This document shows positions 16,094 through 24,051 of a DNA stretch of 64,000 nt, one piece after another. A program made the position numbers and the translations under genes. The stretch spans positions 1-64,000 of the forward strand of contig SSFA01000031.1 of assembly GCA_008015155.1 (NCBI GenBank), read 5' to 3'. This stretch comes from Thiothrix sp. (lineage in GTDB: Bacteria; Pseudomonadota; Gammaproteobacteria; Thiotrichales; Thiotrichaceae). The notes beneath the pieces are model-generated. The model had not been told where the DNA came from, did not search any database, and saw nothing but the letters and a program-made list of their open reading frames with translations. Every line of letters begins with the position of its first letter. Positions within the stretch are counted from its first letter, which is position 1.

Positions 16094-18694
16094 TTATTTA
16101 CTCACTGTCTCATCAAACACCAACAAGTCATCCTTCACGCCCACTTTGATAGTCTCGCCCGGCAAGAATTTACCGGCCAAGATTTCTTGCGCTAAGGGGT
16201 TTTCCACTTGTTGCTGAATCGCCCGTTTCAAGGGACGTGCACCATACACAGGGTCAAATCCCGCTTCGGCAATATGATCCATCGCCGCATCCGTGAATTC
16301 GATATTCAAATCGCGTGCGGCTAAGCGTTTGCGCAGGCTATTCAATTGAATATCTGCAATCTGGCGAATTTCCGCTTGATCTAATGGATGGAACACCACC
16401 ACTTCGTCAATCCGGTTAATGAATTCAGGGCGGAAATGTGTGCCCACAACTTCCATCACGGCTGCCTTCATTTTGTCGTAATTTTCTTCGCCCGCCATAT
16501 CTTGAATCAGGTGTGAACCCAAATTCGAGGTCATCACAATCACCGTATTCCGGAAGTCGACCGTGCGACCTTGACCATCGGTTAGACGCCCATCGTCGAG
16601 CACTTGCAGCAAGACATTGAAGACATCAGGATGCGCTTTCTCGACTTCATCCATCAGAATGACCGAATACGGACGACGACGCACCGCTTCGGTCAAATAG
16701 CCACCTTCTTCATAGCCGACATAACCCGGAGGCGCACCAATCAAGCGAGCCACCGAATGCTTTTCCATGAATTCGGACATATCAATCCGCACCATCGAAT
16801 CATCGCTATCGAACAAGAACATGGCCAAAGCTTTGGTCAATTCGGTCTTCCCTACCCCGGTCGGGCCGAGGAATAAGAAGGAACCACTCGGACGTTTCGG
16901 ATCGGATAAGCCCGCGCGCGCCCGACGAATCGCATTCGAGACCGCAGTGACGGCTTCGGTTTGCCCGATAACACGTTTGCGTAATTCATCCTCCATGCGC
17001 AGCAATTTATCGCGCTCTGACTCCATCATTTTACTGACTGGAATGCCGGTCCAACGCGCCACGATTTCCGCGATTTCATCTTCAGTCACGCGATTTTTGA
17101 CTAGCTTCGGCTGACCTTGCCCGACTGCGGTTTCTGTTGCATCGGCATGCTTTAATTGCGCTTCCAATTCAGGAATACGCCCGTATTGCAATTCAGCCAT
17201 GCGCTGCAAATTACCGGCACGCTTCGCGGTTTCAAACTCAATCCGCGCTTGGTCTAATTCTTCCTTGATATGCGTGGTGCCTTGCATCGCGGCTTTTTCG
17301 GCTTTCCACACTTCGCCTAAATCCGAAGATTCTTTTTCAAGGCGGGTAATTTCTTCCTGCAAATTGTTTAAGCGTTTAATCGACGCATCGTCTTTTTCTT
17401 TCTTCAGCGCTTCCCGTTCAATTTTCAATTGAATCAAGCGCCGATCTAGCATATCCAAAGCTTCGGGTTTGGAATCAATCTCAATCCGAATCCGGGATGC
17501 CGCCTCGTCAATCAAGTCAATCGCCTTATCCGGCAAATTGCGGTCGGTAATATAGCGATGCGATAAGGTTGCCGCTGCGACTAAAGCCGGATCGGTGATT
17601 TCCACGCCATGATGCACTTCGTACTTTTCTTGCAGACCACGCAAAATCGCAATGGTATCTTCCACGCTTGGCTCATCCACCATCACTTTTTGGAAGCGTC
17701 GTTCTAAAGCCGCATCTTTCTCAATATATTGGCGATACTCATCTAAAGTAGTCGCGCCTACGCAATGCAATTCGCCACGCGCTAAAGCAGGCTTAAGCAT
17801 ATTGCCCGCATCCATCGCGCCATCCGCTTTGCCTGCACCCACTAAGGTATGGATTTCATCAATGAACAGAATCGTATTGCCGTCGGTTTTGGCAATATCA
17901 TTCAAGACTGCTTTCAAGCGTTCTTCAAAATCGCCACGGAATTTCGCACCGGCTAATAACGCACCCAAATCCAAGGATAATAAGCGCTTACCTTTAATCC
18001 CTTCCGGCACTTCGCCATTGACGATGCGTTGCGCTAAGCCTTCCACTAAAGCAGTTTTACCCACCCCTGGCTCGCCAATCACCACCGGATTATTTTTAGT
18101 GCGGCGTTGCAGGATTTGAATCATGCGCCGAATTTCCTCATCGCGCCCAATAATAGGGTCAATCTTGCCTTGCTCGGCACGCTCAGTAATATCAATCGTG
18201 TATTTCTGCAAGGCTTGGCGCTGATCTTCGGCATTTGGATCATTCACCGTTTGCCCGCCACGCATCGACTCAATCGCTTTTTCAACAGCACCTTTAGTTG
18301 CCCCTGTTTCACGCAATAAATTACCCAGCGTGCCTTTGTCTTCTAAAGCCGCTAATACAAATAATTCGGAGGTAATGTATTGATCTTTACGTTGTTGTGC
18401 GATTTTGTCGGTGACATTTAACATGCGTGCTAAGTCATTCGACACAGAGACCGAGCCAGCGTCACCTCCAGAAACCGTAGGCAAACGCTCAATTTCTTGA
18501 CCTAATTTAGAACGCAATTGATTGACGTTCACATCGGCTTTGGTCAATAAGCCGCGCACTGAACCCCCATCTTGATCCAGTAAAGCCGTCATTAAATGAA
18601 TCGGCTCAATAAATTGCTGATCACGCCCCAACGCAAGTGACTGCGCATCTTGCAGAGCGAGTTGGAATTTGCTGGTCAGTTTATCCATTCTCAT
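16094..18694 (-). CDS. clpB: ATP-dependent disaggregase ClpB
   Basis: Hexameric Hsp100 chaperone that pulls proteins out of aggregates together with DnaK. The 866-residue protein is full length. It has an N-domain (1-145), a first AAA+ module with Walker A GEPGVGKT and Walker B LFIDEIHT, a long middle coiled coil (about 405-530), and a second AAA+ module with GPTGVGKT and VILMDEVEKAH. A GAGGAAG ribosome site precedes the ATG at 18694, and a sigma-32 promoter lies 55-83 bases upstream. Heat-shock control by the rpoH encoded at 23004 is therefore well supported. Confidence 0.98.
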   Translation of the reverse strand: MRMDKLTSKFQLALQDAQSLALGRDQQFIEPIHLMTALLDQDGGSVRGLLTKADVNVNQLRSKLGQEIERLPTVSGGDAGSVSVSNDLARMLNVTDKIAQQRKDQYITSELFVLAALEDKGTLGNLLRETGATKGAVEKAIESMRGGQTVNDPNAEDQRQALQKYTIDITERAEQGKIDPIIGRDEEIRRMIQILQRRTKNNPVVIGEPGVGKTALVEGLAQRIVNGEVPEGIKGKRLLSLDLGALLAGAKFRGDFEERLKAVLNDIAKTDGNTILFIDEIHTLVGAGKADGAMDAGNMLKPALARGELHCVGATTLDEYRQYIEKDAALERRFQKVMVDEPSVEDTIAILRGLQEKYEVHHGVEITDPALVAAATLSHRYITDRNLPDKAIDLIDEAASRIRIEIDSKPEALDMLDRRLIQLKIEREALKKEKDDASIKRLNNLQEEITRLEKESSDLGEVWKAEKAAMQGTTHIKEELDQARIEFETAKRAGNLQRMAELQYGRIPELEAQLKHADATETAVGQGQPKLVKNRVTEDEIAEIVARWTGIPVSKMMESERDKLLRMEDELRKRVIGQTEAVTAVSNAIRRARAGLSDPKRPSGSFLFLGPTGVGKTELTKALAMFLFDSDDSMVRIDMSEFMEKHSVARLIGAPPGYVGYEEGGYLTEAVRRRPYSVILMDEVEKAHPDVFNVLLQVLDDGRLTDGQGRTVDFRNTVIVMTSNLGSHLIQDMAGEENYDKMKAAVMEVVGTHFRPEFINRIDEVVVFHPLDQAEIRQIADIQLNSLRKRLAARDLNIEFTDAAMDHIAEAGFDPVYGARPLKRAIQQQVENPLAQEILAGKFLPGETIKVGVKDDLLVFDETVSK

Positions 18695-18748
18695 GTGGAC
18701 ACTTCCTCATAAAACTTTTTAAAAGCTAAATACTTTGAATACCTATGG

Positions 18749-18777
18749 ATATAGGGGACAAAACCAGCAAATTCAAG
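18749..18777 (-). promoter_or_regulatory. Sigma-32 (heat-shock) promoter of clpB
   Basis: On the minus strand there is CTTGAA (18777-18772), a 14-base spacer and CCCCTATAT (18757-18749). This is essentially the RpoH consensus (CTTGAA, 13-15 bases, CCCCATnT) and faces clpB. Confidence 0.88.
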
Positions 18778-18874
18778 GCAAGTACACATGAATTTCCTTA
18801 TGGATGGTCGCTGTATTTAGCCTAATCTATGGCATAATTCTTTTTAAGCCTCCCCAGCCAAACTAGGAACTTGA

Positions 18875-19546
18875 GTGAAACAACGCTTGCCACCTCTGTC
18901 TAAACAAAGCGGCGAATTTAAATTTTGGCATGTGCTCCTCATTGTGCTCGTGGTGGTAGGGTTTGCCCTATTTATTAATGCTAAAGGCACTAGCTTTTTT
19001 ACGCGTACTATCCCCAATAGTTTTAATTTTAATAAAAACCAAGATTACACGAGCTATCAGCCGGATTACGTCGAGCGCCAAGCAGCGAATGCTAGCTATT
19101 ATCGTGAACCAGAAGATACCGATCCTGATCTTTGGGTCACTGAGCCTAGCCCAGTTCAGCAGCAACCCAGCTCTATTCCTCAACCCCCTGTGCTAGAAGA
19201 ATACAATGACAATCTGTATAGCGACGATACGGGCGTGCCTAAACCAAGCTATACCTATGATCAGCAGTATCCACCGCGCTTGAGTCGTGGCTATTACACG
19301 GTGCAAGTTTTCACAGGTTATAACTCTAAGCAAGCCTATGATTTGCGAGCAGCTTTGAAGAAAGATGGCTACTCGACTACTCATATTCGTGAGTTGCGTA
19401 CCCGCAAAGGGGTTTTATTTAAACTTAGGATTGGGCGCTATAAAGAACGTTATGCTGCATTTGCTGTGCGTGATCAATTAAGACGGCGCTATCCACGCAC
19501 TCTACCCAATAGCTTCGTGATGCTCATAGAAGCCGAGTATCATTAA
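18875..19546 (+). CDS. SPOR-domain membrane protein
   Basis: A 223-residue protein with a short cytoplasmic start, one transmembrane helix (about 19-37), a Pro/Tyr/Asp-rich periplasmic linker and a C-terminal SPOR domain (about 143-222; GYYTVQVFTGYNSKQAYDL). SPOR domains bind denuded glycan at division sites. GTG at 18875 is the start, with AGGAAC upstream. It is divergent from clpB and its last 4 bases overlap the convergent lipoprotein gene. The role in division is family knowledge. Confidence 0.85.
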   Translation: MKQRLPPLSKQSGEFKFWHVLLIVLVVVGFALFINAKGTSFFTRTIPNSFNFNKNQDYTSYQPDYVERQAANASYYREPEDTDPDLWVTEPSPVQQQPSSIPQPPVLEEYNDNLYSDDTGVPKPSYTYDQQYPPRLSRGYYTVQVFTGYNSKQAYDLRAALKKDGYSTTHIRELRTRKGVLFKLRIGRYKERYAAFAVRDQLRRRYPRTLPNSFVMLIEAEYH

Positions 19547-20055
19547 TCCCGCGCAAAGAGCTCATACTGGGCATTCTCTAAGCCTTGATTAGCACAGAGA
19601 TGCAAACCTTGCCGTAGCACATTGGAAGCTCGCAGTTTACCGGCAGCATCAATGACTACCCCCTCGACTTCAGTGCCGCAACGTTTACCTCGCAAGTCTT
19701 GCTCCGTAGGTGTACCAACAATCGCTAAGACCCGACTGGTTTTATCCCGTTGATAAACTTGCACTGTATCGGTGCCAGGGGATTTGATGAAATAACAAGG
19801 GGCTTTGGCCTTCAACCAAAGTGGCTCTATTTTTAGTTTAGGGTGCTTGGCTTGTAATTGACAGCGGCCGGTATCAAACCATAAAGATAAAGCTTGTCCT
19901 GCTAAAGTCGCCTGATCAGTGATATAAAGCGTTGAAGCACGTTCAGGAACTTTTAAATCTTGGGTCAGTGATGCGACTTTAGTTGGCTCATCGTTGCAAG
20001 CCACTAGCAACAGGGTGTAGCCCACTAGCAGAAAGGGAGAACCTAGCCTATTCAT
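19543..20055 (-). CDS. Putative lipoprotein, function unknown
   Basis: A 170-residue predicted lipoprotein with the lipobox LLVAC (Cys20) after a hydrophobic N-terminus. The mature part has Cys residues at GRCQLQ, APCYFIK, GKRCGTE and LHLCANQ, so two disulfides are possible. The repeated pattern of short hydrophobic strands suggests a beta-rich periplasmic domain. I recognise no family. It is convergent with the SPOR gene. Confidence 0.65.
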   Translation of the reverse strand: MNRLGSPFLLVGYTLLLVACNDEPTKVASLTQDLKVPERASTLYITDQATLAGQALSLWFDTGRCQLQAKHPKLKIEPLWLKAKAPCYFIKSPGTDTVQVYQRDKTSRVLAIVGTPTEQDLRGKRCGTEVEGVVIDAAGKLRASNVLRQGLHLCANQGLENAQYELFARD

Positions 20056-20362
20056 CGCTTAACTACTCCCACCCTGCAGATGGAGCTTAGGCTTGAGCTG
20101 CTTAGTCGTCATGACTCCTTTCCCGAGTATCTATTCATTTCAAGCATAGTTGATACCTAGAGTCTATGCTGAGCTTATTGAAAAATAAATTAATTTCCCC
20201 AACTAGGGCTAAAACCTAGCTACTCAATTTATCTGGCTTACTTAACTAAAATAGGCCTATTCAGGTGCGCATCAGGGATCCATTGGCAATATCGTCTTAG
20301 TTTGCTTTTTTGATCTGCGTCTACTGTTGAACCAATAATAAAAACGGGCTAGGCAAATAATA
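20056..20362. other. Intergenic region before the secreted thioester-like protein
   Basis: There is no convincing gene in these 307 bases. It contains a 7-base inverted repeat (AGCATAG at 20143-20149, complement at 20164-20170) and a CTAGG/CCTAG hairpin near 20205. No clear sigma-70 promoter or riboswitch was seen, and the downstream gene lacks a good ribosome site. Confidence 0.4.
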
Positions 20363-21694
20363 ATGAAACACAATCTTGCTTTGAATGCTAAAGATTCGGC
20401 ACGCCTTTTAGTTTTGGCACCACTCTTTCTTAATATTCTTCTCATTATAGGGTTTAGCCCTGAGGCGCAAGCAGCAGGCAGCAGCCTTGGCAACTATGTC
20501 TGGTATGACCAAAATATGGATGGCATACAAGATGCGAATGAAGCAGGCATAGGGCAAGTCACTGTCGCACTCTATGATAATCCAAGCTGTACTGGTACAG
20601 AAATTGCGAGTACCACTACGACTAAAACTGGTTGGTATCAATTTGATAATTTAGCGAGTGACAGTTATTGCTTGCAGTTTACCGCCCCCAATAATTGGTC
20701 TTTAAGTCCTGCTGATAAGACTAGTGATAATTTAGATTCTGATGCCCTAGCTACTGCTAGCGCGAATCAATTTGTTATCAAAGATATCAACCTCTCCACA
20801 ACTGATGCTAGCTATGATGTGGGTTTATTCCATGCTCAATGTACTGCACCTGTAGTACCGATCGGTAGCCAAGCTATCATGCCTAATTTCGGTACTAGTC
20901 CTTGGCATCACCCAAATGCCTATAATGTGGAAGTCGGTGATCTTAACTTAGTCGGCTTCTGCCTAGAGAAACCTGATGCGGATCCGGCAGTAGGCGACTT
21001 ATTCAAGGTAAATGCTGCAGATCGTCAGAGTCTTAGTACTGCTCGAGTTGACAATTTAAAACGTCTATTCAGTGCCTTAGGCGATCCTGAAGTGCTAGAC
21101 AGTATTAACACTGAGTTCGCTAGTTCTACCCAGAGTTTGGATACACTCTTACAAAATCTAGTCTGGTATTACACCGATTGGAGCGAAGACTTTAGCAAAG
21201 TGTCGACAGCGATTGATGACACTGATTGGACAAGCAACCAAAAGACGGCTATGAAAGCTTTAGGCCAGTTAATTTTAGACAAGACTCAAGGTACTAACGG
21301 GCAAACTCGATATACACTAACTGAAGTTTATTGGCTACATAATCAAACGGATACAAGTCGCCAAGATTTAATCATCCCAACGAATTATGTATTCCCAGAT
21401 GAACAATGTAGTTTACCCCAACTCGTGGATGTACAACTCACGAAAACTATTAGTGCGAACACCGCTAAACGGGGTGATACCTTAAGTTATGAATTAGTCG
21501 TCACCAATAAAGGTCCAAGCACAGCAACGCAAATAAAAATTACGGATCAATTACCCAGTGGAGTAAGTTTAAAAGCAGGTACACCACCGGTGGCTCAACA
21601 GGGTAGTTATAATGCAACAACTGGAATTTGGGAAGTAGGTAACTTAAGTACCGGGCAAACCGTGAACTTAATCCTAACCGTAACAGTCGATTAG
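20363..21694 (+). CDS. Secreted SdrD-B / thioester-like / DUF11 protein
   Basis: A 443-residue exported protein. The signal peptide covers residues 1-38 (cleavage near AQA-AG). An SdrD B-like domain (about 40-157; GNYVWYDQNMDGIQDANE) has the Ca-binding Asp/Asn pattern. The middle region (about 160-348) resembles surface thioester domains: a candidate Cys200 in VGFCLE, NLKRLFSALGDPE, then Gln264 in LLQNLVWYYTDW, the positions where such domains form a Cys-Gln thioester. A single DUF11 domain (about 353-443) ends the protein. No LPXTG, PEP-CTERM or membrane anchor is visible. It may be an adhesin or sheath protein. The thioester assignment is my inference from motif pattern. Confidence 0.75.
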   Translation: MKHNLALNAKDSARLLVLAPLFLNILLIIGFSPEAQAAGSSLGNYVWYDQNMDGIQDANEAGIGQVTVALYDNPSCTGTEIASTTTTKTGWYQFDNLASDSYCLQFTAPNNWSLSPADKTSDNLDSDALATASANQFVIKDINLSTTDASYDVGLFHAQCTAPVVPIGSQAIMPNFGTSPWHHPNAYNVEVGDLNLVGFCLEKPDADPAVGDLFKVNAADRQSLSTARVDNLKRLFSALGDPEVLDSINTEFASSTQSLDTLLQNLVWYYTDWSEDFSKVSTAIDDTDWTSNQKTAMKALGQLILDKTQGTNGQTRYTLTEVYWLHNQTDTSRQDLIIPTNYVFPDEQCSLPQLVDVQLTKTISANTAKRGDTLSYELVVTNKGPSTATQIKITDQLPSGVSLKAGTPPVAQQGSYNATTGIWEVGNLSTGQTVNLILTVTVD

Positions 21695-21722
21695 TGATTA
21701 GTACCAACCTGAATTGACTATT

Positions 21723-21753
21723 AAAAGATAAAGGCTTGAAGCCTTTATCTTTT
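21723..21753. terminator. Bidirectional terminator
   Basis: AAAAGATAAAGGC (21723-21735) pairs with 21741-21753 around a TTGAA loop, giving T-runs in both directions. It sits between the convergent secreted-protein and HNH genes and reaches into the HNH stop codon. Confidence 0.88.
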
Positions 21754-22343
21754 TATGACTGCAAACAGCGCTTACGTAAGCTGCTGCTGCGCGGAAAATG
21801 TGCACTTAAAAACTCCATTTGATCCGCCAAAATACTCCTGCCTTGCAGAAATACATACTCCACATAAGTAGGCTGAAACGGTACAGCTAATAAAGGCATA
21901 TTCGCTTGCTCAGGAGTTCGCCCTCCTTTATTACTATTGCATTGCTTACAAGCAGTTACCACATTGGTCCAATTATCTCGTCCCCCTTTCACAATAGGAA
22001 TGACATGATCGCGTGATAAATCATGTGCACTAAAATGCCCGCCACAATATAAACAAAGATGATTATCACGGCGAAAAAGCGTTGGGTTGTTTAAAGGAGG
22101 TACATAAGACTCACCAAATAAACCTTGTTTACTACCATAAGTGGCAATAATCGAATTGAGGACTAGTTCACTGCGTAAGCCAGTGCGCGCATTAATGCCA
22201 CCATGCACATGTAAAAGAGAACTACCACAGGTATACGCCACTTGTTTAGCGTAATAAAGTTTGACAGCAGTTTGGAAATGAATCCACTCCAAGGGCATTC
22301 CGCTAATATCCGTTCGCAAAATTAATTGCTGCAAGTTCGTCAT
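21753..22343 (-). CDS. HNH endonuclease-family protein
   Basis: A 196-residue protein with a C-terminal-half HNH domain (about 90-145): the zinc ligands CLYC and CKQCN, and the catalytic DHVIPIVKGG with the downstream Asn of DNWTNVV. This arrangement is the free-standing HNH type common in bacterial chromosomes, whose role is generally unknown. A GGAG ribosome site lies 8 bases before the ATG. No mobile-element features flank it, so I do not call it a homing endonuclease. Confidence 0.88.
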   Translation of the reverse strand: MTNLQQLILRTDISGMPLEWIHFQTAVKLYYAKQVAYTCGSSLLHVHGGINARTGLRSELVLNSIIATYGSKQGLFGESYVPPLNNPTLFRRDNHLCLYCGGHFSAHDLSRDHVIPIVKGGRDNWTNVVTACKQCNSNKGGRTPEQANMPLLAVPFQPTYVEYVFLQGRSILADQMEFLSAHFPRSSSLRKRCLQS

Positions 22344-22454
22344 GAACTCAACTCCTTATTGGCTGGCGATACCACAGTAGCATAGTTAGATGACTAGTTC
22401 GTGATAAGCGCCTTGTTGTTAGTTTGTATCATGTAATTAGATACTGTCCAATTT

Positions 22455-22468
22455 CTGATATAAATCAA
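22455..22468 (+). promoter_or_regulatory. FNR/CRP-like site upstream of the micropeptides
   Basis: CTGATATAAATCAA matches the FNR consensus TTGAT-N4-ATCAA at nine of ten positions. A weak -10 (TAACTT, 22488-22493) lies at the distance expected for an activator centred near -41. The first micropeptide starts 125 bases downstream. Inference from motif only. Confidence 0.45.
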
Positions 22469-22593
22469 ATAGCCAGCAAGTTTTAGTTAACTTAAAGCTG
22501 ACAACTGGAGAGTTTTGACCCATATCAACAACCCTCGCCGACAGATCATACAAACTCTCAAGCATTACTTCATTAGTTAGACAGGACTATACA

Positions 22594-22689
22594 ATGCTAA
22601 GTTTTGATTATGGTTTGCCAATGGCGCTCATCGTGGCTTTAATTGCATGGGCATGGTTTAGCTTCTTCTCCGTGGTGTTTTTCTCTTAA
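22594..22689 (+). CDS. Hydrophobic micropeptide 1 (31 aa)
   Basis: A 31-residue frame: ATG at 22594 with AGGAC about 7 bases upstream, beginning MLSFDYGLP and ending VVFFS. After a short acidic/aromatic head it is one membrane helix carrying LIAWAWFSF. A second frame at 22827 encodes a clear paralogue, which makes both likely genes. I recognise no family. It lacks the His of light-harvesting peptides and does not look like CydX. A small subunit of a membrane complex or a type I toxin-like peptide are both possible. Confidence 0.7.
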   Translation: MLSFDYGLPMALIVALIAWAWFSFFSVVFFS

Positions 22690-22720
22690 GGTTTTCGTCC
22701 AAACCGAAAGAGTTCCACTT

Positions 22721-22745
22721 CCCCTACTAGGCTTGCTTAGTGGGG
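22721..22745 (+). terminator. Hairpin between the two micropeptide genes
   Basis: CCCC-T-ACTA (22721-22729) pairs with TAGT-GGGG (22738-22745) with one bulged T and is followed by CTTTTCTGTTT. It is a likely partial or full terminator after micropeptide 1. Confidence 0.55.
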
Positions 22746-22782
22746 CTTTTCTGTTTGCGCTTGTTCTAGTCAGTGGCTTTGT

Positions 22783-22802
22783 TTATCATTTGCAGTTGAT
22801 AA
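22783..22802. promoter_or_regulatory. Inverted repeat before micropeptide 2
   Basis: TTATCA (22783-22788) and TGATAA (22797-22802) flank an 8-base centre and continue into GATAATGATGATG. The sequence is faintly Fur-box-like. It lies 24 bases before the second micropeptide ATG and may be an operator; the evidence is weak. Confidence 0.25.
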
Positions 22803-22826
22803 TGATGATGACAGGAACACGGACTT

Positions 22827-22925
22827 ATGAAACTCGGTTTTGATTTTGGCATTCCCATGCTGCTGGTATGGTTGTTGATTGCATGGGCATGGTTTAGCTT
22901 TTTATCAGTCGCTTTCTTTGGCTAA
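22827..22925 (+). CDS. Hydrophobic micropeptide 2 (32 aa)
   Basis: A 32-residue paralogue of the peptide at 22594: it begins MKLGFDFGIPM and ends SVAFFG. The shared pattern is F-D-[YF]-G-[LI]-P-M, then a helix with LIAWAWFSF and an FF end. An AGGA sequence lies about 11 bases before the ATG. A strong hairpin terminator begins 23 bases after the stop. Two diverged copies with separate ribosome sites argue for function. No known family is recognised. Confidence 0.7.
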   Translation: MKLGFDFGIPMLLVWLLIAWAWFSFLSVAFFG

Positions 22926-22948
22926 GCTTTGAGCTACATGGATTATAA

Positions 22949-22973
22949 AAAAGGCCGCTTGAAGCGGCCTTTT
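22949..22973. terminator. Bidirectional terminator after micropeptide 2 and rpoH
   Basis: AAAAGGCCGC (22949-22958) pairs exactly with GCGGCCTTTT (22964-22973) around TTGAA. It serves both the plus-strand micropeptide and the minus-strand rpoH. Confidence 0.9.
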
Positions 22974-23003
22974 AAATGTCTAGCAAATCAGCATTTAGTA
23001 AGC

Positions 23004-23867
23004 TTAGAATTCACCCACAGCAGCCCGTAACTTTTTAACCGCTACATTTTCAAGCTGACGAATACGCTCAGCAGACACACCGTATTTATCCGCCAAATCT
23101 TGTAAGGTTGCTTTTTCTTCTGCTAACCAACGGCTGGCTAAGATATCTTTACTGCGTTCATCCAAATTCGCTAAAGCTGCTTCAAAACGACTATGCGTAT
23201 AGGTTTCCCATTCCTCAGCTTCCAAGGTATCTGCAGGGTCTGCAGACTCAGCTGCTAAATATTGGCTCGGCGAATAAGAGCGCTCGTCATCATCATGATC
23301 ATTCGAAAGATCAAAAGAGACATCTTGCGAACCTAGGCGCTGTTCCATTTCCAGAACGTCAGCCTTAGTCACGCCTAAATCATTCGCTACTTCTTGGGCT
23401 TGGTCATTCGACAACCAACCTAAACGTGCTTTGCTGCTACGCAAATTAAAGAACAGTTTACGCTGGGCCTTAGTGGTAGCTACTTTCACAATCTTCCAGT
23501 TACGCAAAATGAACTCATGAATTTCGGCACGAATCCAATGCACTGCAAAAGAAATCAGGCGTACATTCATCTCGGGGTCAAAGCGTTTGACTGCTTTCAT
23601 CAAACCGACATTACCTTCTTGTACTAAATCACTTAAAGGTAAACCGTAGCCATTGTAACCACGCGCAACTTTCACCACGAAGCGTAAATTGTGCAGAATC
23701 AACTGCCGTGCTGCTTCAAGATTATTATCCTGACGCAGACTTGTCGCCAACTCACGCTCCTCTTCAGCTTCCAATACTGGAATAGCATGAATGGCGTGGA
23801 TATAACTCTCTAGACTTCCGACGGGGGAAGGCAGGGTTTGTCCACGTAGCGTTAGGGCTTGTGTCAT
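23004..23867 (-). CDS. rpoH: Heat-shock sigma factor RpoH (sigma-32)
   Basis: Directs RNA polymerase to heat-shock promoters such as the one before clpB at 18749. The 287-residue protein has region 2 (LVQEGNVGLMKAVKRFDP), the RpoH box (QRKLFFNLR) and a region 4 helix-turn-helix (LQDLADKYGVSAERIRQLE). The ATG at 23867 is chosen because TAGGAGAG lies 8 bases upstream; a longer frame from 23891 would run through this ribosome site. Upstream is a sigma-70 promoter whose -10 overlaps a perfect CIRCE operator, so HrcA repression is likely. Confidence 0.97.
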   Translation of the reverse strand: MTQALTLRGQTLPSPVGSLESYIHAIHAIPVLEAEEERELATSLRQDNNLEAARQLILHNLRFVVKVARGYNGYGLPLSDLVQEGNVGLMKAVKRFDPEMNVRLISFAVHWIRAEIHEFILRNWKIVKVATTKAQRKLFFNLRSSKARLGWLSNDQAQEVANDLGVTKADVLEMEQRLGSQDVSFDLSNDHDDDERSYSPSQYLAAESADPADTLEAEEWETYTHSRFEAALANLDERSKDILASRWLAEEKATLQDLADKYGVSAERIRQLENVAVKKLRAAVGEF

Positions 23868-23901
23868 ATAATTTGCTCTCCTATTAATCATTGATAGTAT
23901 G

Positions 23902-23928
23902 TTAGCACTCTTCTACTTAGAGTGCTAA
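23902..23928. promoter_or_regulatory. CIRCE element (HrcA operator) upstream of rpoH
   Basis: TTAGCACTC (23902-23910), 9 bases, GAGTGCTAA (23920-23928): an exact match to the CIRCE consensus. It lies 35 bases before the rpoH ATG and overlaps its -10. The HrcA repressor gene is 2.4 kb away. Confidence 0.95.
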
Positions 23929-23953
23929 TACTTACAATAGTTCACTGCACCAA
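23925..23953 (-). promoter_or_regulatory. Sigma-70 promoter of rpoH
   Basis: On the minus strand there is TTGGTG (23953-23948), a 17-base spacer and TATTAG (23930-23925). The -10 is partly inside the CIRCE element, so bound HrcA would block it. Confidence 0.65.
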
Positions 23954-24051
23954 CGCTTAATCCAGCAAAACAAACCGCTTGATTCTGTTTAATTTTATAT
24001 TTAGTTAAACCTGTTAGAATCAGAAATCAAGACCACAATAACAATAAGCCC

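Noticed and set aside
20056..20362. c-di-GMP riboswitch upstream of the secreted protein
   Set aside because: The conserved GEMM core sequences are not present; only short inverted repeats were seen.
21753..22343. HNH gene as part of an intron, intein or mobile element
   Set aside because: It is flanked by ordinary terminators and intact genes, with no intron structure, target duplication or split host gene.
22643..22843. 66-codon frame overlapping both micropeptide genes
   Set aside because: It crosses a hairpin and the two better-supported short genes in another frame, and it is not duplicated while the micropeptides are.
22594..22925. Micropeptides as light-harvesting (PufA/PufB) or CydX peptides
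   Set aside because: There is no membrane His ligand as in light-harvesting peptides, and the sequence does not follow the CydX pattern. No reaction-centre or bd-oxidase genes are nearby.
23868..23891. Upstream start for rpoH (MINRRANY...)
   Set aside because: The extra codons contain the AGGAGAG ribosome site itself, so the start is the ATG at 23867.
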